Below are positions 23,209 through 32,238 of a stretch of DNA of 64,000 bases, one piece after another. Origin of the DNA: Sulfurovum sp. (GTDB lineage Bacteria; Campylobacterota; Campylobacteria; Campylobacterales; Sulfurovaceae); NCBI GenBank assembly GCA_023955225.1, contig JAGSGJ010000006.1, forward strand, positions 5,372-69,371, written 5' to 3'. The notes under the pieces are model-generated. The model had not been told where the DNA came from. It searched no databases and saw only the letters and a list, made by a program, of their open reading frames with translations. The stretch's first letter is position 1. Each line of letters begins with the position of its first letter. Position numbers and translations under genes: made by a program.

Positions 23209-25019
23209 ATTTTACCTTCTTGAAGTTGTTGTGTTAATTTTACCATAAATTCATCTTGTGTAAGATTATACTGTTCTTTGGCTCTTCTGTCACGGATTGC
23301 TACCGTTTTATTTGCTACTTCTTCATCTCCGATGATGACTACGTACGGTACACGCTGCTTTTCCGCGTTACGTACACGTTTGTTAAGAGAGTCATTCTTG
23401 TCATACACATCTGCATCGATATCTTGATAAAGAAGCTCAGCCTTAAGCTTATTGGCATATTCGACATGCGTATCTGCAATCGGTACAAAGATCACTTGTA
23501 CTGGTGACAAGAAGAAAGGAAACTCTCCTGCATAATGCTCAGTCAAGATAGCGATGAAACGCTCAAATGAACCTAAAATGGCTCTGTGTATCATCACTGG
23601 ATTGTGGCGTTCGTTGTCTTCACCCACATACTCTGCATCAAAGCGGGAAGGGAGGTTGAAGTCTACCTGTACCGTACCACACTGCCATTTACGTCCAAGT
23701 GCATCTGTGATCTTCACATCGATCTTAGGTCCGTAGAATGCTCCGCCACCCTCATCGATAGTATAAGGCAAGTTATTCTCAGTCAATGCATCTTTGATTC
23801 CGTCTGTCGCCAATTCCCATACATCATCATCACCAATGGCTTTTTCCGGTTTGGTCGCAACTTCCATTGTATAGTCAAAGTTAAAGAGCTTCATCACTGA
23901 ATCAACAAATTCAACCACTTCTAAAATAACCGATTTTATCTGGTCTGGTGTACAGAAGATATGCGCATCATCCTGAGCAAACTCACGCACTCTCAGTAAT
24001 CCGTGAAGTACCCCTGATTTTTCATGTCTATGTACCGTTCCGTATTCATAATAACGTAAAGGCAAGTCTCTATAACTTTTTCCTGCAGCCTTAAAAATCT
24101 GGATATGCCCGATACAGTTCATAGGTTTCAATCCATATTCTTGATCATCCACTGTAGTAAGGTACATGTTCTCACCGTAACATGCAAAGTGCCCTGAAGT
24201 GTGCCACATCTGTGATTTGAGTATCTCAGGACCACGTACAGGCTCATAGCCTCTCATACGGTGTGCTTTATGTAAGATCGCTTCAAGCTTATTTCTCAGT
24301 CTTGCACCTTTTGGTAACCAGAAAGGAAGGCCTGCTCCTGCTTCTTCATTAAACATGAAGAGGTCCATTTCGTTACCTATCTTACGGTGGTCACGTTTTT
24401 TGGCTTCTTCCAGCATCGTCATATGTGATTTAAGTGCTTCTTTGTCTGCAAAAGCAATACCGTAGATACGCGTAAGCATTTCAGCATTTTCATCACCGCC
24501 AAGGTATGCACCTGCTACACGTGTGAGTTTAAAGTTATGCAAAAAACGAAGTGCCGGCACGTGAGGTCCACGACATAGGTCTTCAAATTCACCTTGCTTG
24601 TAGATAGACATCGTATCATCTGTGATACGAGACATTACTTTTTGTTTCAAGTCATCCTCTGCAAACTTTTCTAAAGCTTCTGCTTTACTCATCTCGTACT
24701 TCTCTATCTTGTACTTTTTCTTGATGAGCTCTTTCATCTTCTTTTCGATGGGTTTAAGGTCTTCTTCCCCTATCTTCTCATCTACTCTAAAGTCATAGTA
24801 AAACCCTTCATCTACTACTGGACCCACAAAAAACTGTGAGTTAGGATAAAGTTCTGTGATAGCCTGTGCCATAAGGTGTGCTGTCGAGTGACGTACTATC
24901 TCTAAAGATGCTTCAGAGTTGTCATACTCTATGGGTGTTGCTGTACAGTTTTCCCCTGCACTCTGTGTATCTATGATATTGCCTTGGTCATCTATGTAAC
25001 CAATAAGATTTTCGCTCAA
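23205..25019 (-). CDS. thrS: threonyl-tRNA synthetase
   Basis: A 604-residue class II synthetase. It starts with a short TGS-like segment, then the editing domain (HxxxH as HSTAHLMAQ near residue 44), the catalytic core with motif 2 (RVREFAQDDAHIF) and motif 3 (GSFERFIAIL), and the anticodon-binding domain. The TGS part is reduced compared with the Escherichia coli enzyme, as usual for this group. It charges tRNA-Thr. Operon: thrS-infC with a 4-base overlap. Confidence 0.97.
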   Translation of the reverse strand: MSENLIGYIDDQGNIIDTQSAGENCTATPIEYDNSEASLEIVRHSTAHLMAQAITELYPNSQFFVGPVVDEGFYYDFRVDEKIGEEDLKPIEKKMKELIKKKYKIEKYEMSKAEALEKFAEDDLKQKVMSRITDDTMSIYKQGEFEDLCRGPHVPALRFLHNFKLTRVAGAYLGGDENAEMLTRIYGIAFADKEALKSHMTMLEEAKKRDHRKIGNEMDLFMFNEEAGAGLPFWLPKGARLRNKLEAILHKAHRMRGYEPVRGPEILKSQMWHTSGHFACYGENMYLTTVDDQEYGLKPMNCIGHIQIFKAAGKSYRDLPLRYYEYGTVHRHEKSGVLHGLLRVREFAQDDAHIFCTPDQIKSVILEVVEFVDSVMKLFNFDYTMEVATKPEKAIGDDDVWELATDGIKDALTENNLPYTIDEGGGAFYGPKIDVKITDALGRKWQCGTVQVDFNLPSRFDAEYVGEDNERHNPVMIHRAILGSFERFIAILTEHYAGEFPFFLSPVQVIFVPIADTHVEYANKLKAELLYQDIDADVYDKNDSLNKRVRNAEKQRVPYVVIIGDEEVANKTVAIRDRRAKEQYNLTQDEFMVKLTQQLQEGKI

Positions 25020-25152
25020 ATTAACCCTTTGTGTTATCGCAACCTACAATGTTGCGTTAAAAATGCAATTATTATAGCTAAAAGTTGGATAGAAAGAAAT
25101 TAATATAGAGAAGTCGAAAAGTGAAAGGTGGATATTTTTTCGGAGAGCATAC

Positions 25153-25581
25153 TTAATCGTTTAATATTTTTACCAATCCCATAGGTGCATATGCAGCCAT
25201 TGGTCCCCCTGCTACCCATTTTTTCATAGCAAGTTTGCCTCTTAACGCATAATGACAACCCTCATCTGTTTTCCTGATCTCAGTAGAGTATTTTACTAAT
25301 GCTTTGGCATCTTCTTCATTATTATCTGCAAAATTTTTTGATAAGTACTGGGTGTGTATTTTAAGTTTATCTTTCTCATTGAGTTCATAAGCTTTGGCAA
25401 TATGGTCCAGGACTCCTGTAAAATAACCAAAGATCATTGGGTGCTTGCTCTTATCATCAAGCAGGAATGGATTATTCATTTTGGGCATGGCAAGAGAAGC
25501 TTCTGTGAAGGCATTTAACTCTCCATAGATCTTTTCATAAGGTACTGTATCTTTCGTTTTTAGAAAGTCAAATAGTCCCAA
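25153..25581 (-). CDS. hypothetical protein
   Basis: A 142-residue protein starting MGLFDFLKTKDTVPYEK. No signal peptide, no membrane segment; mostly helical and charged, with a Gly/Pro/Ala-rich C-terminus (GGPMAAYAPMG). Family not recognised. The start has AGGGGT upstream. It stands alone between thrS and tRNA-Val. Confidence 0.75.
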   Translation of the reverse strand: MGLFDFLKTKDTVPYEKIYGELNAFTEASLAMPKMNNPFLLDDKSKHPMIFGYFTGVLDHIAKAYELNEKDKLKIHTQYLSKNFADNNEEDAKALVKYSTEIRKTDEGCHYALRGKLAMKKWVAGGPMAAYAPMGLVKILND

Positions 25582-25727
25582 AACAACCCCTCTTAATTAA
25601 TTCAACATGAATACTATATCATAAAAATGTCAAATTATGTCAAATACTTTCATGCGATACAAAATACATTTCAATATGGGGAGTTACGACAAGTCTTGGA
25701 AAAGATACGTTTTATGGGAGGAGTTAA

Positions 25728-25802
25728 TGGTGCTCGATACAAGATTCGAACTTGTGACCACCTCCATGTCATGGAGGCACTCTACCGCTGAGTTAATCGA
25801 GC
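25728..25802 (-). tRNA. tRNA-Val (anticodon GAC)
   Basis: A 75-base tRNA with acceptor stem GCTCGAT / ATCGAGC, discriminator A, encoded CCA, and anticodon loop ATGACAT giving GAC. Confidence 0.96.
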
Positions 25803-25856
25803 ACAGTTTGTTATAGGTTGGAAGTATAGCTAACAGATACTTAAAAATGAGGCGAC

Positions 25857-26492
25857 TTAATCCTGGCAAACCCAGGCGCTCTCTGAACAGAGTTTATCGA
25901 GATATTCACTCGCTTCGCTTTTACCTGAAATTAATGCTTTTTTGAAGTTGTCATACGCTTTCATTTTGTCATGTGTGATACCTTCTCCCCATGCATACAA
26001 TACTGCTACATTTACCTGTGCAGAACTGTCACCCATACTTGCTGCTTTTTGAAAGAGTTCAAATGCCTTTTGCTGATCCTGCTTTACCCCTTTACCTTCC
26101 ATATATAAAGAGGCAAGATTGTTATAGGCTTGCATGATGCCAGCTTCCACTGCTTTTTCATACCAGTATCTTGCTTTTTCATACCCATGGGCATCGGTTT
26201 CTCCAGCCGTATGATATAGTTTTGCTAAATTATACTGTGCAGGGGCATTCTCCTGTTTTGCCGCCTTTTCATACCACTTTTTTGCTTTGGCAAGATCTTT
26301 TTGTACCCCTTTTCCATTCGCATAAATAAGCCCAACATTGTACTGTGCTTTTGCATCATCTTTTTTAGCCAAGGAATAAAAGGTATTCAGTGCTTTGATG
26401 TAACCGCCATTGCTATAGTCTTCTACAGCTTGATTAAAATCATTGGAGAAGAGACTGACTGTAGCGATGATAAAAATAGATAAATATTTCAT
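25857..26492 (-). CDS. exported Sel1-repeat protein
   Basis: A 211-residue protein with a Sec signal peptide and about five Sel1-like/TPR-like repeats (A.A.YNVG.IYANGKGVQKD type) up to residue 200. Cys near the C-terminus (LCSESAWVC) could form a disulfide as in Helicobacter Hcp proteins. Probably a periplasmic or surface protein that binds other proteins or peptidoglycan fragments. The neighbour upstream in the same direction is dapF, 27 bases away, so it may be co-transcribed. Confidence 0.87.
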   Translation of the reverse strand: MKYLSIFIIATVSLFSNDFNQAVEDYSNGGYIKALNTFYSLAKKDDAKAQYNVGLIYANGKGVQKDLAKAKKWYEKAAKQENAPAQYNLAKLYHTAGETDAHGYEKARYWYEKAVEAGIMQAYNNLASLYMEGKGVKQDQQKAFELFQKAASMGDSSAQVNVAVLYAWGEGITHDKMKAYDNFKKALISGKSEASEYLDKLCSESAWVCQD

Positions 26493-26519
26493 AATTTCCT
26501 CTTTAAAATAACAGATACA

Positions 26520-27266
26520 TTATATCAAGGTCTCAGCAACAAACGTCTTAGTTACCTTGCCTCCAAACCTGTAAACACCCTCTTCATAGCTCACATAGAG
26601 TTCCTCTCCGCTTGTGGGATGTACTTTCACCTTATCAGAGACCTTTCCTTCTTTGTGGTTACGGATGAAACACGCTACCATCCCTGTTCCACATGCCAAT
26701 GTTTCATCTTCCACGCCACGCTCATAAGTACGGACATACAAAACATCATCTTTCACCATACAAATATTCACATTACAGTTATACTTGTGACGTAAAACGC
26801 GTGCTTCTTCTATGTTAAAGTCATCAATGTTGTCACGTACTGCAATAAGATGGGGCACACCTGAATTGATCAGCCACCAATGTTCTCCATACTCTTCTAC
26901 ATCTTTACTGATGATCTCTGGAGGGACCATATCACTTACCACATAGAGACCATTAATGGTAGCACGAATCACACCTGCTCCAGTTAGGAACTCTGCTTTA
27001 TTGTCTTTGGCAATACCTTTTTCCAGCGCAAAGTGGGCTACCGCTCTACTTCCATTACCGCACATATCTGCAACACTCCCGTCTGCATTATAAAATTCCC
27101 ATTCAAAATCATATTTAGGATGTGGCAAAACGACTATAAGACCATCTGCTCCTACACCATTTTGTCTATGGCAGAGTTTTTTGGCAAGTTCTGATCTATC
27201 AGCCTTTTTTTGTGCCACGAACATTACAAAATCATTACCGCTGGCTGAATATTTAGTCACTGTCAT
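26520..27266 (-). CDS. dapF: diaminopimelate epimerase
   Basis: A 248-residue cytoplasmic enzyme that converts LL- to meso-diaminopimelate for lysine and peptidoglycan synthesis. Both catalytic Cys are present, in DMCGNGSRA and LACGTGM. Slightly shorter than the 270-residue norm but with all key motifs, as usual for this group. It overlaps coaE by 14 bases. Confidence 0.96.
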   Translation of the reverse strand: MTVTKYSASGNDFVMFVAQKKADRSELAKKLCHRQNGVGADGLIVVLPHPKYDFEWEFYNADGSVADMCGNGSRAVAHFALEKGIAKDNKAEFLTGAGVIRATINGLYVVSDMVPPEIISKDVEEYGEHWWLINSGVPHLIAVRDNIDDFNIEEARVLRHKYNCNVNICMVKDDVLYVRTYERGVEDETLACGTGMVACFIRNHKEGKVSDKVKVHPTSGEELYVSYEEGVYRFGGKVTKTFVAETLI

Positions 27267-27852
27267 TAAGTATCTCCTCTTTTACACGTTCACATTCTTT
27301 TTCTAATTGCGTAAGTGTACCACTATTATCTATAACATAGGTAGCCAGCTTACGTTTTTGTTCTACAGGTATTTGTGTCTCTATTCGATTAAGTGCTTCC
27401 TCTTTAGTGTAGCCCTCACGTTGCATAAGACGTTCAAGCTGTTGCTCTTTTGTTGTATAGACCACTAACGATTTTTTGATAGGATACCTTCCACCCTCAA
27501 AGAAGAGAGGAATATCAATAAAATAGGGCTTTCCCAATCTGTCCTGATCGATAGAGAGACGTTCGATCTCCTCATAGATAAGCGGATGAAGCAATGCTTC
27601 AAGTTCTTTACGTTTACTGCTATCAGCAAATACAATGGCCCCTAAAGCTTTTCTATCTACTTTCTCTTCCTTCACACATTCTTCACCAAACATATCCGCT
27701 ATTGCCTGATGCTGTTCATCAAGAATCTGATGGGCGATCTTATCGGCATCTATGATATGAAAACCCGAAGCCTCAAGCAGTTTTACTGTCGAACTTTTCC
27801 CCGTAGCGATACTTCCCGTAAGGACAATAGCATACTTAAAAGCCATTACCAT
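27253..27852 (-). CDS. coaE: dephospho-CoA kinase
   Basis: A 199-residue kinase for the last step of coenzyme A synthesis. The P-loop reads GSIATGKSS, and the DADKIAHQ stretch follows. Two in-frame ATG codons (27852 and 27846) are possible; both lie over the end of the L,D-transpeptidase gene, and no strong RBS separates them. Part of the ldt-coaE-dapF-Sel1 run. Confidence 0.95.
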   Translation of the reverse strand: MVMAFKYAIVLTGSIATGKSSTVKLLEASGFHIIDADKIAHQILDEQHQAIADMFGEECVKEEKVDRKALGAIVFADSSKRKELEALLHPLIYEEIERLSIDQDRLGKPYFIDIPLFFEGGRYPIKKSLVVYTTKEQQLERLMQREGYTKEEALNRIETQIPVEQKRKLATYVIDNSGTLTQLEKECERVKEEILNDSD

Positions 27853-29519
27853 TTTCTATAAGACTGAAGTTGCATATTGTCATAGCCGTATATATCATTT
27901 CTAAACTGAAGCACTCCATCATAATCTACATAAGCAGTCAAATAAACAACGTCCACGGGGACCCTATCTGTTAAAGTCAAAAACTCTTTTCTCGTGCTCT
28001 TGAGTCTCTCTTGTGCCTTCTCAAAATCTACTGTGTCATTAAAGGTAGAAAATGTTTCCAGCAGTTCTATGGGTTGAGAAAGACGGATACATCCGTGACT
28101 GAATGCTCTGACATTCCTCTTAAAAAGGCTTTTAGCCGGTGTGTCATGCATATACACATGAAATGGGTTAGGGAAAAGGAACTTTACCTTTCCTAAGGCA
28201 TTTGTCGTGCCTGGGACTTGGGCAAAACGATATGGCACAGTTTTACTGTAACGGTATTGCCCCCAGTTCACAGAACTGGCACTTACTTTTCTTGCATCTT
28301 TCCCCCAGCCTGTATGTATCTCTATATCTTCTTTTACCATTGCATTAGGGTCTTTAAATATCTTAGGGATCATCTCTTTTTGGATAATACTCTTAGGTAC
28401 GTTCCAGTGAGGGTTCAGAACAATCGTTTGTACAGTGTTAGAGAAAATAGGTGTAGGGTTTTTTCTTTTCCCTGTGATCACCTTCATTTGTAGACGCAAG
28501 GCATTGTCTTCTTCAAAAAAGAGTGTAAATGCAGGAATATTGATTATGATGTGTCGTTTTGCATTACGTTCATGGAGCCATTTGATACGATCAAGATTTA
28601 AACGCATCTGTTCGATTCGCTTTTCTATCGGCACATTGAGAGCGGACATAGTTTTTTTACCTATAACACCTTCATCTTCCAGCCCATGGCGTTTCTGAAA
28701 ATGGACTATGGCCTCTTTTAAACATGTATCATAGAGATTTACTTCCTTGCTGCTACAAGTACCGTAATCTCCTGTAATACGGAGCCTCTCTCTTAAGTGG
28801 GGGACAACCTCATGGGATTCACCTGGTTTCAATGTCCCTTTAAATGACACGGATGGCCATCCGCCATTTTTTTGCAGTTCTAAGTACTTGATAAGAGACT
28901 CTCGAAGTTCTTTGTAACGATACTCTTTAGGTGTTGCTTGGGCAAACAGTTCTGATAAGCTACCACTCATCGCTGCAGTTTCAACGAGTGACAGTGGACC
29001 AAATTTAGGTCTATGTGTAACCCACGCTGCATGTATATCTTGTGCTTTAAGATTATAGAGTCTGTCTTTAAATGCGCCCCAGTTAATGCTTCCATACAGC
29101 GTATAATCTGCATACCCTTTATAGAGTTGTGAGATTTTAAATTCAAGAGCTACTTTCTGAGACACTGTGCCATTTAAAGCATAAATATCTCGGGCTTTTT
29201 GTTCTAAACGAGCAGCATACTGATAGAGTTCAGAAGTAGTCTCAAGGGTTTTATCTTTTCTGATTTGTTTAAAAAGTTCTTTACTGAAAGAAGAAATAGA
29301 ATCCTCATCTATCCATACTGGGACAAAAAAAAGACGTGTATATAATTGTTTTAAGAAGCTGTTTGGAGGCTTTTTTTGCAGTGCATCGATCATCACTGTC
29401 GATGCAACTTCATGAAATCCCAAATTGGTATTTGCATGTACACCTTGAGTGAAGATAGAAGTAAAAATAAGCCCGAGGCTTATACATAAATGTCTAACTC
29501 TATATTTTATTCTTTTCAT
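27846..29519 (-). CDS. YcbB-type L,D-transpeptidase
   Basis: A 557-residue exported protein. The signal peptide is followed by a long scaffold domain, a peptidoglycan-binding domain (about 235-290; HFQKRHGLEDEGVIG) and a YkuD catalytic domain (about 310-500) with the active Cys in SHGCIRLS. It makes 3-3 cross-links in the cell wall or anchors proteins to it. Length and order match Escherichia coli LdtD (YcbB). It is the first gene of the run with coaE, dapF and the Sel1 gene; a 226-base gap with no recognised element other than AT-rich sequence precedes it. Confidence 0.92.
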   Translation of the reverse strand: MKRIKYRVRHLCISLGLIFTSIFTQGVHANTNLGFHEVASTVMIDALQKKPPNSFLKQLYTRLFFVPVWIDEDSISSFSKELFKQIRKDKTLETTSELYQYAARLEQKARDIYALNGTVSQKVALEFKISQLYKGYADYTLYGSINWGAFKDRLYNLKAQDIHAAWVTHRPKFGPLSLVETAAMSGSLSELFAQATPKEYRYKELRESLIKYLELQKNGGWPSVSFKGTLKPGESHEVVPHLRERLRITGDYGTCSSKEVNLYDTCLKEAIVHFQKRHGLEDEGVIGKKTMSALNVPIEKRIEQMRLNLDRIKWLHERNAKRHIIINIPAFTLFFEEDNALRLQMKVITGKRKNPTPIFSNTVQTIVLNPHWNVPKSIIQKEMIPKIFKDPNAMVKEDIEIHTGWGKDARKVSASSVNWGQYRYSKTVPYRFAQVPGTTNALGKVKFLFPNPFHVYMHDTPAKSLFKRNVRAFSHGCIRLSQPIELLETFSTFNDTVDFEKAQERLKSTRKEFLTLTDRVPVDVVYLTAYVDYDGVLQFRNDIYGYDNMQLQSYRKW

Positions 29520-29745
29520 TGACCTTCCATTTCATCATTCGTCATACAAGAGTATATCAAAAAATTTATACAAAATTATTTTCATAGCTTAGACATAATC
29601 CTTAAAATCTGTAATTTGCAAATATCCTAAGGTTTTAAAAGGCCAGATCTTCCTTCTCAACATCAGAGTAGATTGCTGAAAAGTTGACTGAGTCATTATA
29701 AATAATGAGCCCATTATTTCCTTGTTTATGCTTTTTACTCAAATT

Positions 29746-29976
29746 TTAATTATCTATTTGTTCTATTTCTATTTTGCTTGCTTCATCTGCACGCAATGCA
29801 ATAAGCGTTGAGCCTACTTCTATCTCCATGGTCTGCTTGGCAATAGAACACCCCTTGATCAGCAGTGCTTCCCCACGCATCACACCAAAAGAGGTCAATC
29901 TGTCTTTTAATGCTTTGTCTGCATGAATCTTAACAATCTCTGCTTTGTCACCTTTATGTAAATCACTTAACACCAT
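29746..29976 (-). CDS. feoA: ferrous iron transport protein A
   Basis: A 76-residue SH3-like cytoplasmic protein (LSDLHKGDKAEIVKI, then FGVMRGEALLIKG) that helps FeoB. It lies one base after feoB; the feoB-then-feoA order is the reverse of Escherichia coli. Confidence 0.92.
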   Translation of the reverse strand: MVLSDLHKGDKAEIVKIHADKALKDRLTSFGVMRGEALLIKGCSIAKQTMEIEVGSTLIALRADEASKIEIEQIDN

Positions 29977-29977
29977 C

Positions 29978-32101
29978 TCACACTCCTGTAATCATTAGCG
30001 TCACACGGTACGCTATAAAACTTAATACCCACGCCGTAGCAGAGGTCATGAGGAACAAATATACCAGATACTTCCATCCTCCTGCTTCCTTCGCAAAGAC
30101 CATTGATGCAGCTAAACAAGGCAGATAGATCATTACAAATACGATAAATGCTATAGCTGCCGCAAACGGTATGTTTGCTTTTATCTGTGCAATGAGCCCT
30201 TCGTTTCCTTCATCTACCTCATCACCCAGTGCATAAAGTACACCCAGCGTAGAAACAACTACTTCTTTGGCTGCCAGCCCCGCCTCAAGAGCTACCGCCA
30301 TACGCCAGTCAAAGCCAAGTGGTGCAAAAAATGGTTCAGAAGCATGTCCTATTTTCCCCAGATAACTCTGTTCGAGTAAGACTAATGCCAGTTCATTGCT
30401 CAGTTCACTTTTTACTTCATTATTGATTGCTTGTTCTATCTTGGTTTCATACTGCGCTTTAAGTGCCGTATGTTTGGGGTAGTTACTTGCAAACCAGATA
30501 AGTACAGAAGCCGCCAAAATGAATGTACCTGCTTTTTTAAGGTAAGACTTTGCCTGACCATACACTGTGTGCCAGATGAGCTTGAGTGAAGGCATACGGT
30601 ATTTTGGCATCTCCATCACAAATGGTTCATCTTCCCCTTTGAAGACAAACAGCTTAAGCACTTTAGCTGCAAACAGTCCTAAGACAGCACCTGAGATATA
30701 AATAATGAACAAGATATTTCCCGCTTGTTCTTCGCCAAAAAATGCCCCTGCAAAAAGTACATAGATAGGCAGTCTTGCGCCACAACTCATAAACCCTATG
30801 ATAAAAAGTGTGATCAGTCTGTCTTTTTCATTTTTAAGGGTACGTGCAGCCATATATGCCGGTACGGAACACCCAAACCCTGTCACTAAGGGGATGAAGC
30901 TTTTACCATGCAGCCCAAACTTATGGAAAAATCCATCCAGTAAAAAGGCCACACGACTCATGTACCCTGTGGTCTCAAGCAGGGCAATACCTACAAAGAG
31001 TATGAGGATGTTAGGTAAGAACATGAGTACTGCTCCCACACCTGCTATCATTCCATCTGCTATCAGTGAGCTTAACTCACCTTCCCCTAATACAAATTTA
31101 ACCTGTTCACCAAGCCATCCGAAAGCGGCATCGATATAGTCCATAGGTACAGAACCTAACTCAAACGTAAGCTGAAACAGGGTCCACATAAAGAACAAAA
31201 AGAGAGGAATCCCCAAAATTTTGTTGATCAGAAGATTGTCTATCTTTTGTGTGAGGTTTTTAGCTTTCATACCTGTCACAGACATTACTTCCATCTTTGC
31301 TCCTTTTGCAAAAGCAAAATGTTCATCCGCAAAGATCTCATCCAAGTCTTTGGTGTTATTGTGCAGATAGAGATGATTAAGCCCTTCTCTGACGATAGGC
31401 AGCATCTCTATCCAGATAGGTTCGTTATGCATTTTTTTATACACATCTACATTTTCCTGTAATAATCTTACTGCCAATTGACGATAAGGAAGTGTGTTTT
31501 TATACTTTTTCTCTTTTAAAAATGCAACAATGGTCTCGATCTCTTCTTCTATAGGGTCACTATAGATGACTTTTGCCCCTGTCTCCTCTGCTTCATACAC
31601 TTCAATGATGGCTGCCTTAAGCGCTTCAACACCTGTTTTTTGTGATGCAGACGTTTTTATACAAGGTACACCAAGTATGGCTGAGAGTTGCTTCTCATCT
31701 ATGGTTATACCTTCTTTTTGCGCTTCATCATCCATATTAAGTGCTACAACTACTTTTTTACCCGTCTCAAGGAGTTGTGTTGTAAACAATAAATTTCTTT
31801 GAAGGTTGGTAGAGTCTACGACATTGACGATGATATCATACTCATCACTTTGCAAAAAGCTTTTCGTCACTTTCTCTTCTATAGTGTATTCAGTTAAAGA
31901 GTATGCCCCGGGAAGGTCAATGATATGTACTTCATAGTCTTTACAGGTCACTTCATCACAAATCTTAAATTCTACTTCTGTTTTATCTACTGTAACACCT
32001 GAAAAGTTACCTACTTTAAGTGTGGCATTTGATATAGCATTGATCAGTGAGCTTTTCCCTACGTTGGGTTGTCCTGCCAATGCAATGGTTATTTGTTCCA
32101 C
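29978..32101 (-). CDS. feoB: ferrous iron transporter FeoB
   Basis: A 707-residue membrane protein. The N-terminal G domain has GQPNVGKSS (G1), the DLPGAYSL stretch (G3) and NMDD (G4); the C-terminal half has two Gate domains with about eight to ten helices (GFGCSVPAYMAART and CLAASMVFAKEAG are landmarks). It imports Fe2+ across the inner membrane. A Fur-box-like palindrome lies in the upstream region, which fits iron control. Confidence 0.96.
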   Translation of the reverse strand: MEQITIALAGQPNVGKSSLINAISNATLKVGNFSGVTVDKTEVEFKICDEVTCKDYEVHIIDLPGAYSLTEYTIEEKVTKSFLQSDEYDIIVNVVDSTNLQRNLLFTTQLLETGKKVVVALNMDDEAQKEGITIDEKQLSAILGVPCIKTSASQKTGVEALKAAIIEVYEAEETGAKVIYSDPIEEEIETIVAFLKEKKYKNTLPYRQLAVRLLQENVDVYKKMHNEPIWIEMLPIVREGLNHLYLHNNTKDLDEIFADEHFAFAKGAKMEVMSVTGMKAKNLTQKIDNLLINKILGIPLFLFFMWTLFQLTFELGSVPMDYIDAAFGWLGEQVKFVLGEGELSSLIADGMIAGVGAVLMFLPNILILFVGIALLETTGYMSRVAFLLDGFFHKFGLHGKSFIPLVTGFGCSVPAYMAARTLKNEKDRLITLFIIGFMSCGARLPIYVLFAGAFFGEEQAGNILFIIYISGAVLGLFAAKVLKLFVFKGEDEPFVMEMPKYRMPSLKLIWHTVYGQAKSYLKKAGTFILAASVLIWFASNYPKHTALKAQYETKIEQAINNEVKSELSNELALVLLEQSYLGKIGHASEPFFAPLGFDWRMAVALEAGLAAKEVVVSTLGVLYALGDEVDEGNEGLIAQIKANIPFAAAIAFIVFVMIYLPCLAASMVFAKEAGGWKYLVYLFLMTSATAWVLSFIAYRVTLMITGV

Positions 32102-32136
32102 ATGGTTTCCTTATGGAGTATTATAATTTACATAAA

Positions 32137-32151
32137 TGATAACTGTTATCA
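32137..32151 (-). promoter_or_regulatory. Fur-box-like palindrome before feoB
   Basis: A 15-base palindrome TGATAACTGTTATCA lies 36 bases before the feoB start. It resembles the GATAATnATTATC core of a Fur site and sits where it would block the feoB promoter. Confidence 0.55.
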
Positions 32152-32205
32152 CTTAACTGAATTTGCTGCAGTATAGTCAACCTTTTCTTAAAGAAGAATT
32201 AAATT

Positions 32206-32236
32206 GAGAGTAATTATCAATAAAATAATTACTCTC
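32206..32236 (-). terminator. hairpin after the AsmA-like gene
   Basis: A perfect 12-bp stem (GAGAGTAATTAT / ATAATTACTCTC) with a 7-base loop, 3 bases past the stop codon. On the minus strand it is followed by AATTTAATTC, a weak T-run. Confidence 0.55.
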
Positions 32237-32238
32237 TT

